A stretch of 64,000 nucleotides of DNA, taken from the NCBI GenBank assembly GCA_965248635.1, contig OZ252114.1, positions 1,612,001-1,676,000 of the forward strand, in the 5' to 3' direction. Below the pieces are notes generated by a model that was not told the DNA's origin, made no database searches, and worked only from the letters and a program-made list of their open reading frames with translations. Positions 16,251 through 25,503 of this stretch are shown piece after piece. The first letter of the stretch is position 1, and each line of letters opens with the position of its first letter. A program made the position numbers and the translations under genes. The DNA comes from CBDAPI01 sp965248635 (GTDB lineage Bacteria; Acidobacteriota; UBA6911; RPQK01; CBDAPI01).

Positions 16251-18509
16251 TCAGAGCTTGACCTTCAGCTGTTCCAGATTCTCTTTCTGGATGCGATCCC
16301 GGCAGGCATAAGCGGCTTCAATGAAGAGCTGAGATTCCCCCACCATCCGGTGCACACGATCGGCCGTGATCCGTCCGCCGTTGCGTCCATGTCTGCGGAA
16401 CAGGTAATCGGCGAATTTGGAACCGGCATATTTATCGTGAAAACGCCCTGTCTCGTGGAAGAGCGTCTTGAACTGGCGAACGATCCCGTCAGGATTCTCG
16501 GGAACCGTCACTTGATCGATCTTGATGAGGCCTTTGGCAGCCTCGAGCATAGCGCGGTAGGCAAGCCGGTCGGCTTCAAAAAGGTCATGGTCGTCGAGTT
16601 TGATCTGGGCCTCGAAGACCAGACGCTCGGCCGCGGCCAGCTCGAAGTCGCCGAAAGAAACGACTTCTCCGGCGCATTCTCCGGCCGCCAGATCGCCAAT
16701 TGAAAACTCGCGGGGGTCTCCCCAGTCCGAGTAATATCTCGGGTCTTCCTCGTAGGTCGGAACCTGCGTCAGGTCGTCGAGGTTGCTGCGCAGACTCTTC
16801 TTGCCCACCCGGGTCGCGAAGTCTTGAAAGTCCTCGTCGGCCTGTCGTTCACTGACAAAGAAAGCGGTGATTCTCTGCAGGGCCTCCGGAACAACCTTGG
16901 CCGGGACTGAGCCGATACCCAGACCATAGGATCCGGCGTTCTGCTTCCACCGTCCTCCCAGGATGACCTGGAAGTGGGGAACCCTGCGCTGGTTCACACT
17001 CCGGCTGACACCAAAAAAGCCAATGTCAGCCACATGATGCTGTCCGCAGGAGTTAAAACAGCCACTGATCTTGATTCGAAGCTTTCTGACTGCCTCGTCC
17101 TGCTCGTGGGGGCTCGATGTCAATCGACGGGTGAGTTCGGCGGCCAGACCGCGGGAAGAGGCAATGCCCAGTTTGCAGGTATCGGTGCCCGGGCAGGCCG
17201 TGATGTCCGTGATCTGGCCAGCTCCGGGTTTCCCCAGACCAACCGCCTCTAATTCCTCGTAAAGACGGGGTAGATCGGTCTCAGAGACCCAGCGAAACAC
17301 CATGTTCTGTTCTACGGTTGTACGCAGGTTCTCGCCCGCAAACTCTCTGGCCAGATCCGCCAGGCGACGCGCCTGAGCGGCACTGATGTCACCCAGTGGA
17401 GCCATCAGGGTTACGGTGGCAAAGCCGGGTTGCCTCTGGGAGTAAACATTACTCTCATACCAGCTTGCGAAACCGTCCGAAGCGGTGGCGTGTCCCTCCT
17501 TCAACTCACTCAAGCGATGCAACTCGGTCCATGGCTCCTCCAGGTAGGCGGTCCATCTGGGGTCGTGTGGAAGTTGCTTGCGCTCCGCCAATACCAGTCG
17601 GCGGAATTCTTCAATGCCCAGTTTCGCCACCAGAAACTTGATGCGGGCGCGGGCGCGGAACTTCTTTTCCCCGTGACGGGCAAAGACCCGAGAGATCGCC
17701 TGGGCAGTCGGAAGCAATTCCTCCACCGGCAGGAAAGAGTCGAACAGCTGGGCCTGATGGGGTACGGCACCGAGGCCGCCACCCACGTAAAGCTGAAAGC
17801 CCCGTCTAACCTCGCCGTCAACGACCCGAGTGGCAGCGATCGCACCCATGTCATGCATCATGACCAGGCCACAGGCGTCGGCCTCACACCCCGAGAAGGC
17901 GATCTTGAATTTCCGCCCGAAGTCCTGTACGTCCGCGTGCCCCAGCAGAAAGCGGGCGCAGGCTCTGGCGTAAGGAGTCACGTCGAAAACCTCATCGCGG
18001 CAGACGCCGGCCAGCGGGCAGGCGGTGACGTTCCGAACGGAATTGCCACAGGCTTCGCGAGTCGTGATGCCCACCGCAGCCAGCCGCCGCATCAGATCTG
18101 GCGTGTCGTCAATGTGAACAAAGTGAAGCTGAAAGTCCTGGCGGGTCGTAATGTGGAGGATGCCGTCGGCGTATTCCTCGCAGAGGTCCGCCAGTACCTC
18201 CATCTGGTCCGGGGTCACACCTCCGAAGGGAATTTTGATGCGCATCATCCCGGGTGCGTCCCACAGGGTCTCGGGCCCCTTCGTCGTGTCCCCACTTGGA
18301 TAAGACAGGCTCTGCGCCTGCACGCCATCGTGGCGTTCGCCATTGTCGTAACGCTGGCCATAGATACCGCGGCGGAGGCGAGTTTCAGCAAAAATCTTCT
18401 CCTCCAGTTTGCCCTGCCTTCGCAGATTCATTTGCACTTCGAAAACATCAACTTCCCGGGCAAGGGCAGGATCGGTCTGTTCAATGAGTTCTTCTTTCCA
18501 GGTCTTCAT
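16251..18509 (-). CDS. Ferredoxin-type nitrite/sulfite reductase with C-terminal HEPN-like domain
   Basis: A 752-residue siroheme/[4Fe-4S] reductase. It catalyses the six-electron reduction of sulfite to sulfide or nitrite to ammonia; the sequence does not separate the two. Both ferredoxin-like and catalytic repeats are present. Cluster ligands are visible as CPGTDTC and GCFNSCGQHH (Cx5C...Cx3C) at about 428-434 and 476-485, and the first repeat has TACPLAGVC. About 150 residues after the catalytic core form a helical HEPN-like tail, roughly from residue 605 to the end, making the protein longer than standard NirA/Sir (500-600). A leader with terminator and a short Cys-containing ORF precedes it. 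Confidence 0.9.
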   Translation of the reverse strand: MKTWKEELIEQTDPALAREVDVFEVQMNLRRQGKLEEKIFAETRLRRGIYGQRYDNGERHDGVQAQSLSYPSGDTTKGPETLWDAPGMMRIKIPFGGVTPDQMEVLADLCEEYADGILHITTRQDFQLHFVHIDDTPDLMRRLAAVGITTREACGNSVRNVTACPLAGVCRDEVFDVTPYARACARFLLGHADVQDFGRKFKIAFSGCEADACGLVMMHDMGAIAATRVVDGEVRRGFQLYVGGGLGAVPHQAQLFDSFLPVEELLPTAQAISRVFARHGEKKFRARARIKFLVAKLGIEEFRRLVLAERKQLPHDPRWTAYLEEPWTELHRLSELKEGHATASDGFASWYESNVYSQRQPGFATVTLMAPLGDISAAQARRLADLAREFAGENLRTTVEQNMVFRWVSETDLPRLYEELEAVGLGKPGAGQITDITACPGTDTCKLGIASSRGLAAELTRRLTSSPHEQDEAVRKLRIKISGCFNSCGQHHVADIGFFGVSRSVNQRRVPHFQVILGGRWKQNAGSYGLGIGSVPAKVVPEALQRITAFFVSERQADEDFQDFATRVGKKSLRSNLDDLTQVPTYEEDPRYYSDWGDPREFSIGDLAAGECAGEVVSFGDFELAAAERLVFEAQIKLDDHDLFEADRLAYRAMLEAAKGLIKIDQVTVPENPDGIVRQFKTLFHETGRFHDKYAGSKFADYLFRRHGRNGGRITADRVHRMVGESQLFIEAAYACRDRIQKENLEQLKVKL

Positions 18510-18545
18510 AGGACGAACCCCCAGGGGGTCAAGCAGCGATCAGCC

Positions 18546-18577
18546 AAAAAAAAACCCGCAGGAGCAATTCCTGCAGG
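18546..18577 (-). terminator. Intrinsic terminator/attenuator in the sulfite reductase leader
   Basis: On the minus strand a 9-bp stem (CCTGCAGGA pairing with TCCTGCGGG, loop of five) at 18577-18555 is followed by nine Ts at 18554-18546. It is the cleanest rho-independent terminator in the window. It lies between a minus-strand promoter (18737-18766) and the reductase ATG (18509), so it would stop transcription before the gene unless it is relieved. That makes it an attenuator rather than the end of the upstream gene. Confidence 0.8.
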
Positions 18578-18605
18578 CTTACTGATCACTTAGCCGTGGC
18601 TCAAA

Positions 18606-18680
18606 TCAGATAAAGCCGTCTCCAGGATGGCTCCGGACACCTGTATGGATTCGCGTACACGTGCAGATCGCGGCCTCCAT
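18606..18680 (-). CDS. Candidate leader peptide with Cys codons
   Basis: A 24-codon ORF (ATG 18680 to TGA 18606) in the leader of the reductase gene. It reads MEAAICTCTRIHTG at the start, with two cysteine codons separated by threonine at positions 6 and 8, then ends 29 bases before the terminator stem. Leader peptides with Cys codons upstream of sulfur-assimilation genes are known in Actinobacteria and act by ribosome stalling. Here the same role is inferred. An overlapping GTG-started ORF (18688-18590, 32 codons) in another frame has no Cys codons and is the main alternative. Confidence 0.3.
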   Translation of the reverse strand: MEAAICTCTRIHTGVRSHPGDGFI

Positions 18681-18736
18681 GCCACCACAGATCGGACTAT
18701 CTATGTAATTCGCTTCGGATCCTGACATTGTTAACC

Positions 18737-18766
18737 AATCTACGGGTTTGAACACCAGGTTGTCAA
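18737..18766 (-). promoter_or_regulatory. Promoter of the sulfite reductase leader transcript
   Basis: On the minus strand TTGACA (18766-18761) and TAGATT (18742-18737) are 18 bases apart. The -35 is perfect and the -10 matches four of six. Transcription from here gives a leader of about 220 bases before the ATG at 18509, containing the short ORF and the terminator. It lies after the stop of the upstream minus-strand gene. Confidence 0.55.
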
Positions 18767-18806
18767 GAATCTCCCGTCACCTCTGGGGGGTTGAAGTGTC
18801 AGGTGG

Positions 18807-19301
18807 TTATTGACTTGAAGCTCCCCTGCCAGCATCGATCGAAACCGTCAGCAGGGATGCATCCAAACGTCTCTGGCCTCGAGCATTGTCCAATACATCG
18901 AGAATCTCCCGTTTCTTTTCTGGGTCCGCCACCTGCCCAATTACGGCCAGTACGTCGTCGGTTACTGCCAGGCTGATCCCTGCAGCGAGTTGCCTGGCCG
19001 CCAGAATCCCCAGGATCGTTGAGGCCAGCTGCCGATTGGCGGCGACTGATTGTGGATCTGGCTTCTCGGCCCGAACCGCTTCCGGTTTCGCCGTTGGCGT
19101 TTGCGGGACCTTCTTCTGCTTTTTTCGGGGAGGCGTCGGCGCTGGTTGGCTGATCCGTTCTGGTCGGGGCGAAGGCTGTACTTCGGGTTGGCTTTTGCTG
19201 CCGAACAGTTCCTGAATTCGAGGATCCTGATACTGGACATAGCCCACCCAGACCAGCCCACCCAAGACAATGACTCCCAGGATCAGGTGTTTCAGATGCA
19301 C
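18807..19301 (-). CDS. Membrane-anchored BON-like domain protein
   Basis: A 164-residue protein with one N-terminal membrane anchor (residues 5-22, HLILGVIVLGGLVWVGYV). A proline/lysine-rich linker covers about 40-80, and the C-terminal domain resembles BON: residues 103-155 contain LAVTDDVLAVIGQVADPEKK and LDNARGQRRLDASLLTV, matching the pattern of a strand, a conserved glycine, then helix and strand. BON domains bind phospholipid or are parts of envelope stress proteins. The linker looks like a cell-wall-crossing spacer. No partner gene is obvious. The next 294 bases (19302-19595) hold no gene I can support. Confidence 0.55.
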   Translation of the reverse strand: MHLKHLILGVIVLGGLVWVGYVQYQDPRIQELFGSKSQPEVQPSPRPERISQPAPTPPRKKQKKVPQTPTAKPEAVRAEKPDPQSVAANRQLASTILGILAARQLAAGISLAVTDDVLAVIGQVADPEKKREILDVLDNARGQRRLDASLLTVSIDAGRGASSQ

Positions 19302-19595
19302 CTGGTCAGCTTAGCCAATGAATCCCGCCGAGTTCCAGGTCCTGGCCTTCGAATCCGGACCAGCGCCACTTTTCAGGGGAGGGCTGTAAGAAGAGACCCG
19401 TGGGGCCGCGAAGGCCAATTCTTCCAGATGGGTGGCAAACAGCCAGCGGGAATGACGAATCCTCTGCTAAGATTGGGCTTCACTGAAAGGATTGGGATTC
19501 TGTTCTTCCCGGTGCTTCCGCAGCGGGACGTGATCACCGTGTCGAGTAACAAGATCAGAACCCCTGGCGGCTGCCCAGGGTTGGAGGAAACGTGA

Positions 19596-21667
19596 ATGAA
19601 TAAGAGAATGTCGAAAGCTCAAGAGTTTCTTGTAGTCATCGCAACGGCCTCGCTGTTTTCGATTCCGCCAATTGCAGCCCGGGGAGCAGAGGAGTCACCT
19701 GCCGGTCTTCCGACTCACGAGGGACACGAATCGGTTGTCTCCTCCGCTCCGGCAACCGGGGGCCACGGGGATCCTCTGACCGCAGAAAGAGCCGAGCGAC
19801 GCTGGGGCCTGGATGAGCTGGAGTTTTCGCCGGACGAGACTCGAGTCGTGTTTTCGGTGGAGACTCCGATCGAAGGTCCAGCGTTCTCCAGCAACATGTG
19901 GGTCCTGGAAGTTGGTACCCGCAAGCTGCGCCAATTCACTTTTTCGTCCAGTCGCGAGGGCCATCCGCGCTGGTCTCCTGATGGAGAAAAGCTGGCCTTC
20001 CTTTCCAATCGAAGCGGGAGTAGGCAGATCCATGTGGCCTTCCTCGACGGAGGAGAGGCGAGACGGCTCACCTCCAGTCCTACCTCGGTTGAGTCCTTCG
20101 TCTGGTCTCCCGACGGTCGCCAGATTGCGTTTGTGGCACCCGATCCCGGGACGGAAGAGGAGCGGCGCCGGGAAAAGGAAATTGTTCGCTTTGTGGGAAT
20201 GTATTTTTACCAGGCTACCAGACCTCTTCAGCTCTCGGTGTTGGACGTGGAGAGCGGCGAGAGCCGGAAGCTCACCCACAGCCCCTGGCGGATCGCCCAT
20301 TCCTACTGGGAGCCCAATATTGCCTGGGGCCCCGGGGGAGATCTCCTCTACGTTTCCGCCACCAAGGATCCCAATCCGGATCTGCTCACCAACCGGATCT
20401 ACACGGTTCGCCTTTCCGACGGGAACATTCGAGAATTTGCGCGACCCCACGGTGGCTTTGGCAAGCTCCAGGTGTCCCCTGACGGGAAGTGGCTTTCCTA
20501 CCAAGGCGCTCGAGGAGAAGCCTTCGAGTCTGACGATCTGTTCGTGCTGCCGCTAGCGGGAGGCGCTGCTCGAAATCTGACCGGGGAATCGATCGATCGA
20601 AGACTCTGGGGGCATCAATGGCTGCCGACGGTCGGGTGGTTATCCAGGTCCTGTGGGGACTTCACTCCAAATTCTTCGTCTCCTCGTTGGACGGGAAAGC
20701 AACAGAATACAAGGGCTTCGATGTGCCGGCGTCGGGTCACTACGGATACTCCCAGGCCTTTGCGGCAACGTCTGACACGCTGGTGTTTGTCGGGGAACGG
20801 GCCGATGTAGCTCCCGAGCTGTGGATTTCGAATCAGCCCGGCCGAGCCGAGCAGATCTCGCATTTCAATCAGGAGTGGGACGAGATTCCTGTCACTCCCA
20901 TGGAAACCGTCCGCTTTGCGAGTTTTGACGGGATGGAGATCGAGGCGGGGCTCCTCAAGCCGGCCGACTATCAGGAGGGAAAGAGGATTCCCCTGGTGAT
21001 CCTCATCCACGGGGGGCCTTCCGCCAAATTCAGTGACCGTTTCCGCTGGTGGGCCCAGATGCTCACGTCTCAGGGGATTGCCGTGCTGTGTCCCAACATT
21101 CGCGGGTCTACCGGGTATGGCTACGAGTTCCTGGTGTCCAATCGCTATGACTGGGGAGGAGCCGATTTTAAGGATGTGCTGGCTGCAGCGGATCATGTCA
21201 TCGGTCTGGGTGTGGCCGATCCGGATCGGCGGGGAATTGGTGGCTGGTCCTATGGAGGCTACATGAGTGCCTGGGCGATCACCCAGACGACCCGTTTCAA
21301 GGCGGCTGTCATCGGGGCCCCCATGACCGACATGGTCAGCATGTATGGCTCGTCGGAGCGGTGGTCGCATTACTACGACACCTGGTATCTGGGGACGCCC
21401 TATGAAAACCGGGAGCGCTTCATCCAGATGTCTCCCATCACTCACGTCCAGAATGTCGGTACTCCGACCCTGCTCATGGTGGGCGAGAAGGACGAGAACA
21501 CCCCTCTTTTTCAATGCCTGGAGTTCCTGAGGGGACTGCAGCGTCACGGTGTGGAGGCGAAGCTGGCTGTCTATCCGGGCGCCGCTCATTTTCCCCGGGA
21601 CACGCGACAGCAGATCGACGTGCCCCAACGCTTCGTGGGCTGGTTCTTGGAGCATCTGGGCAACTAG
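19596..21667 (+). pseudogene. Prolyl oligopeptidase family (S9) serine peptidase, frameshifted
   Basis: Two overlapping frames make one roughly 690-residue S9 peptidase. The first part (from ATG 19596) has a signal peptide and a TolB/DPP4-like beta-propeller with repeated SPDG units. The second frame carries the alpha/beta-hydrolase catalytic domain with Ser in GGWSYGGYMS, Asp in GEKDENTP and His in GAAHFPR, and ends in FVGWFLEHLGN. The frames join near 20625-20628, where CTGCCGACGGT reads as Leu-Pro-Asp-Gly only if one base is added. Everything else is intact, so this is either a recent one-base deletion or a sequencing error. If functional, it would be a secreted or periplasmic peptide-cleaving enzyme. 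Confidence 0.85.
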
Positions 21668-21697
21668 GCTAGTGCTAGTTTACTGGAGGGAGATTGA

Positions 21698-22663
21698 CTA
21701 TCTGAGTGCCCACCAGGCCAGTGCGGCGAGTAGGATCAAAATCACAGCCAGGACTCCGGTCCAAGGAAACCGTCTTTCTTGGATTGGAGCGGGTTCGTCG
21801 GGTTCCTCCGGCGCCTCGTACAGGCGTTGCAGGTTGACGGATACAGCGCGAACTGATTGAAGGCGCTGGTCCGGATCCTTGGCCAGCATCTTGCTGATCG
21901 TGTGCTGGAGCAGCCCCGGCACGTCATCCTTATGCTCGATCATCGGAGCAGGAGACTCGTTGAGAACAGCACCCACCGTCTCCACAGGCAGGGCTTTTCG
22001 AAACGGATGGACGCCTGTGACCATTTCATAAAGCACCACTCCAAAGGAAAAAACGTCGGATCGGGGATCCGCTTCTCGCCCCAGCACCTGTTCGGGCGAC
22101 ATGTAGGAGAGATTGTCCAGTGTAGAGCCTTCCTGGGTCAGGTTGGCGAGTGTCTCCTCCTGACTATCTCCGGCTTCCTCTGCCACACTCCGGCCCAGTC
22201 CAAAATCCATGACCTTGGCATGGGACTCTGAGGTCAGCATGATGTTGGAGGGCTTCAGATGGCAATGGACGATCCCTTTCTCGTGAGCCACTCCCAGGGC
22301 TTCCGAGATCTCTAAACCAAGCCGCAGGGCATAACCCACTGACAGCCGGCCCGTGTGGAGCAATTCCGCCAGAGACTGACCCTCCACATATTCCAGGGCG
22401 ATGAAGAAATGGTCATCTGCTTCTCCGATTTCATGGATGCTGCAGATGTAGGGATGAGTCAGGGCCTTGGCTGAGCTGGCTTCCCGCAGTAAACGCCGCA
22501 GTAACCTCTTTTGAGTGATCGTGTCCTGCTGCGAAGCCTGGGACAGTAACTTGAGTACGACCTTCCGACCGCCCGTGGTGTCCTCGGCCAGATAGACTTC
22601 TCCCATGCCGCCCTGGCCGAGTTCTTCAAGGATGCTGTAGTGAGCTATGGTCTGCCCGATCAC
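21698..22663 (-). CDS. Membrane-anchored Ser/Thr protein kinase-like protein, HRD Asp replaced
   Basis: A 321-residue Hanks-type kinase. It has the glycine loop LGQGGMGEVY, the VVLKLL lysine, the DFG motif in VMDFGLGR and an APE-like MSPEQ. The catalytic loop reads VHCHLKPSN instead of HRDLKPxN, so the proton-accepting aspartate is a histidine and the arginine a cysteine. A single transmembrane helix closes the protein (about 298-316), leaving the kinase cytosolic and almost no outer domain. The GTG at 22663 is chosen because it starts right before GQTIAHYSILEELG; a longer frame adds unrelated sequence. It may be a pseudokinase or have weak activity. It is convergent with the S9 peptidase gene. 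Confidence 0.85.
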   Translation of the reverse strand: MIGQTIAHYSILEELGQGGMGEVYLAEDTTGGRKVVLKLLSQASQQDTITQKRLLRRLLREASSAKALTHPYICSIHEIGEADDHFFIALEYVEGQSLAELLHTGRLSVGYALRLGLEISEALGVAHEKGIVHCHLKPSNIMLTSESHAKVMDFGLGRSVAEEAGDSQEETLANLTQEGSTLDNLSYMSPEQVLGREADPRSDVFSFGVVLYEMVTGVHPFRKALPVETVGAVLNESPAPMIEHKDDVPGLLQHTISKMLAKDPDQRLQSVRAVSVNLQRLYEAPEEPDEPAPIQERRFPWTGVLAVILILLAALAWWALR

Positions 22664-22878
22664 GGTCTCGTCCGAGTGAAGAATTCGAAGCCAAAAATTG
22701 AAGCAACCGGCATTTTTCACCCTAGGGGTGCCAGGCGATCGGCATCCCGTGTGATCCTGACTTCCTATTCTACGACATGTGAATAAAGGGGAGAAATGGA
22801 TCAGAACGGGGAAGGCAACTCGGCCCTTGCGAAACGAGTCCGGAATCCCGCTCTGGTGAGCACCCAGAACCCAAAACG

Positions 22879-24036
22879 TCAGCTCATCAGATCGGGGAGT
22901 CCCTTGAGATGATCGGCGCCGGGGAAGGTTCGATTCAGCTGGCTTTGATTGAGATCGAAGCAACCGGCCACAACCGCTTTGAGCACGGCTCGAGTGTCCA
23001 GAGTCGGCCGCAGATCGCGGTTTTCGTAGAGGGCCTTGTTGGCCAGGCCGGGCCAGTCGGAGAGAACTCTACTGCGAGACAGCCTGGGCCCGATGATAAA
23101 TCCGGCACCCGCCGTACCGTGATCGGTCCCCCCGGTTCCATTGGGTCTGGCGGTTCGACCGAACTCCGTCATGACCACGACGGTTGTTTGATCCCAGGTG
23201 GATCCGACTTGGGACTTGAAAGTCAGGATTCCTCTGGCCAGCTGGCCCAGCAGTCGATCCAGCTGGCCGCCCTGCTGTCCCTGGTTGGCGTGGGTGTCCC
23301 AGCCGCTAAACTCTACAGCGGCCAGGTTGGGTCCATCGGGCTCTCGCAAAAAGCGGGCGGTGGCCCCCAGAATGGGCTCTATTTGCTGGCGGCCGGCTCT
23401 TCTGGACGCTCCCATCATTTCCACTTCGGGCATCTGCAGAGCTGCTTCGAAACGGTCCAGGAGTCTGGGATCGTGCCGGTAAAGAACGTGCAGCCGATCC
23501 ACGTAACCGTCGTCCACAACTCCCAGGTTGGCGGGCGACCAGGTTTTCACTGCGTGGCTTCCGGACAAGGAGAGAGGCAGGCCCGCAGCCACTGCGATTC
23601 CACTTCGGTTGCCCTCCATGACCTGCAGGAGGCGGTTCAGCCAGCCATCCGAGGATCCGCGCGGAGCATCCAGTCCGGTCTCCAGAATCGCCTGTCCATC
23701 GAAGTGGCTCCGGGTCCGGTAGGGAATTGCCATGGCGTGGACCACTGCCAGTTCCCCCTGGTCCCAGAGCCGCTTCAGCGGGTGAAGTCCCGGGGCCAGC
23801 CCAAACTGATCGTTGAGCACTGCCAGATCGGCTTTCTTGTAGGCCAGGGCGCCGCGTATGTCCTGGTAGTCCCGGTCCCCGAAAGGCACCACCGCAGAGA
23901 GCCCGTCCAGGCCTCCTCTGAGGAGAACGAAGACCAGCTTTCCACTACCCGGGACCGTTGCCAGGCTCAAGGTCCCAGACGTGTACGTCGCCACGCCGCC
24001 AGCACACATTCCGCGAATGAAAGTTCGTCGATCCAT
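22879..24036 (-). CDS. DUF1501 domain protein with Tat-like signal
   Basis: A 385-residue protein of the DUF1501 family (alkaline-phosphatase/sulfatase-like fold, function unproven). The N-terminus MDRRTFIRGMCAGGVATYTSG is an RR-type export signal. Family stretches include FVLLRGGLDGLSAVVP at about 30-45, SHFDGQAILETG and GGTDHGTAGAGFIIGP. The ATG at 24036 has GGAG six bases upstream; an ATG at 24048 overlaps the previous gene. DUF1501 almost always follows a DUF1800 gene, as it does here, and the pair is thought to be exported together. Confidence 0.88.
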   Translation of the reverse strand: MDRRTFIRGMCAGGVATYTSGTLSLATVPGSGKLVFVLLRGGLDGLSAVVPFGDRDYQDIRGALAYKKADLAVLNDQFGLAPGLHPLKRLWDQGELAVVHAMAIPYRTRSHFDGQAILETGLDAPRGSSDGWLNRLLQVMEGNRSGIAVAAGLPLSLSGSHAVKTWSPANLGVVDDGYVDRLHVLYRHDPRLLDRFEAALQMPEVEMMGASRRAGRQQIEPILGATARFLREPDGPNLAAVEFSGWDTHANQGQQGGQLDRLLGQLARGILTFKSQVGSTWDQTTVVVMTEFGRTARPNGTGGTDHGTAGAGFIIGPRLSRSRVLSDWPGLANKALYENRDLRPTLDTRAVLKAVVAGCFDLNQSQLNRTFPGADHLKGLPDLMS

Positions 24037-24038
24037 GG

Positions 24039-25406
24039 TTATCTCCATTGAAACGCTGGGCCTGCTATGCCCAGAGCCAGACGTTCGTCCCTCCTAATAG
24101 ACTGGTCAGCAAGCAGCGAGCGAAGAGGGTCGGACTCAGGAAGATCCACGACCTCAAGTATCTTCTCGGGCTCGAAGCGACTGCGACTGAGGCGCCGTGC
24201 CAGTGAGCGGCTCAACTCCGCCCGGTTCATGAGGCTGTCCGGGTCGGCCCACTCCTGCATCGAGTCGCCGAAACCTTTGGGTGCCGCCGGTGCCCACAGA
24301 GGATGGCGAAGCTGTCGGAGCAGTCCCCCCATCCGGGGTGGGACGCGGGTGAGTCCGGTCCCACGCAGGACTGCAATCAACCAGTCCTGAGGGGTGCGGA
24401 ACTTCCGATTCTCGGCCTTCCAGGCGTCTTCCAGATCGACCAGAGCCGTGGATACTTTGAGCAGGTCGCCGTCCGTTTTCTCAAAGATCGTGGCGATGCG
24501 CCGGACCGCCGCATCCGCAGGGTCATCGGACACGAAGTGGCGTGTCAGTTTGTGGGCCACGAAGAGGGCTGTCTGAGGTCGTCGACAAAGGTCGCGAATC
24601 GCCCTCTCTCCCTCAGAAACTCCTGCTTCCTTGTAACGGACTCCCAGGACACTCTTGGTGCCGGGTTCGTGGAGAGCTGCGCGGAACAGGAAGGCCTGTT
24701 TTCCGGAGCCTCCCATGCCCATACTCTGTCCCAGTCCGGCCACCGTCCAGCCGGTAAACACCAGGGCCAGCTGTTCGACATCTCTCTGGGTGTATCCTCC
24801 GTCCACCCCCACCGTGTGGAGTTCCAGCAGTTCCCGAGCGTAGTTTTCGTTGAGGCCCCGCTGACGACCCCTCCGGGCAGCCATCTGGCTGCCCCTGGAG
24901 GAAGGACCGATTGAGCGGGCGTTATCCAGATAGAAGAGCATCGCGGGATGGCGCGCGGAGGCCAGCACCATGTCACTGAAACGCCCGAGTACATGGGGCC
25001 GGATGACCTCACGTTCGTAATGTCCGGCCAGGGTCAGAACCTGAGGCTTGGCCTGTGCCGAGACGCACAGGTGGTTCGACCAGAAGGCCACCAGTCGCTC
25101 CAGGAAGGGTGTCTCAGTGGCGATTCGCTGCTGAAGAGCTCCAGAAATCTCTTTTTCGGCGATCTGCTGCAGCCCTTGACGTCCTTTGCTGCAGCGGGTC
25201 TCCTGGTCACTTGCATTCTGAGACTGGCGGGATTGCCGGAGGGCTGATCCCACCTCTTCCAGGGAAGGAAGATTCGTGGCTTGGATTCCGGTTCGCGATG
25301 GATCCAGTTGTGACTTGAGCCAATTCCTCGGGTCGCTGATCTCGTCCTTGTCCTGAACCCGGGCGCCCATTCCGAATCGATTGAGGGCTCTCAAAGTGGC
25401 ATTCAT
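24039..25406 (-). CDS. DUF1800 domain protein
   Basis: A 455-residue DUF1800 family protein. It begins MNATLRALNRFGMG, the usual N-terminal helix of the family, and contains RLVAFWSNHLCVSAQAK, YLDNARSIGPSSRGSQ and the conserved NENYARELLELHTVGVDGGYTQRDV region, quoted here in overlapping short pieces around residues 195-220. Function is unknown; it is co-encoded with DUF1501 in many bacteria with exported surface proteins. The ATG at 25406 is preceded by GGGAGGGGGAACCG and is preferred over an upstream start at 25484. Its stop lies three bases upstream of the DUF1501 ATG, so the two are coupled. Confidence 0.88.
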   Translation of the reverse strand: MNATLRALNRFGMGARVQDKDEISDPRNWLKSQLDPSRTGIQATNLPSLEEVGSALRQSRQSQNASDQETRCSKGRQGLQQIAEKEISGALQQRIATETPFLERLVAFWSNHLCVSAQAKPQVLTLAGHYEREVIRPHVLGRFSDMVLASARHPAMLFYLDNARSIGPSSRGSQMAARRGRQRGLNENYARELLELHTVGVDGGYTQRDVEQLALVFTGWTVAGLGQSMGMGGSGKQAFLFRAALHEPGTKSVLGVRYKEAGVSEGERAIRDLCRRPQTALFVAHKLTRHFVSDDPADAAVRRIATIFEKTDGDLLKVSTALVDLEDAWKAENRKFRTPQDWLIAVLRGTGLTRVPPRMGGLLRQLRHPLWAPAAPKGFGDSMQEWADPDSLMNRAELSRSLARRLSRSRFEPEKILEVVDLPESDPLRSLLADQSIRRDERLALGIAGPAFQWR

Positions 25407-25503
25407 CGGTTCCCCCTCCCAGGGGCCATGGTCTATGGTACTCGAATCACCCCGAAATGTTTCAGGGTGCACCGAGAGCTCCACGAGGTCGTCCGGGTTG
25501 CCG

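Noticed and set aside
17430..18593. 387-codon plus-strand frame over the sulfite reductase gene
   Set aside because: Mirror frame of a conserved enzyme; it also crosses the leader terminator.
18590..18760. SAM-I, SAH or cobalamin riboswitch in the sulfite reductase leader
   Set aside because: None of the conserved core sequences is visible; a loose AGCC...GGAGACGGC resemblance to the B12 box lacks its structural context.
19302..19595. Gene in the gap before the S9 peptidase
   Set aside because: The open frame 19050-19595 begins inside the opposite BON-like gene, has basic Trp/Arg-rich noise sequence and no start signal.
22909..24051. 380-codon plus-strand frame over the DUF1501 gene
   Set aside because: Antisense to a well-conserved family; no start signals.
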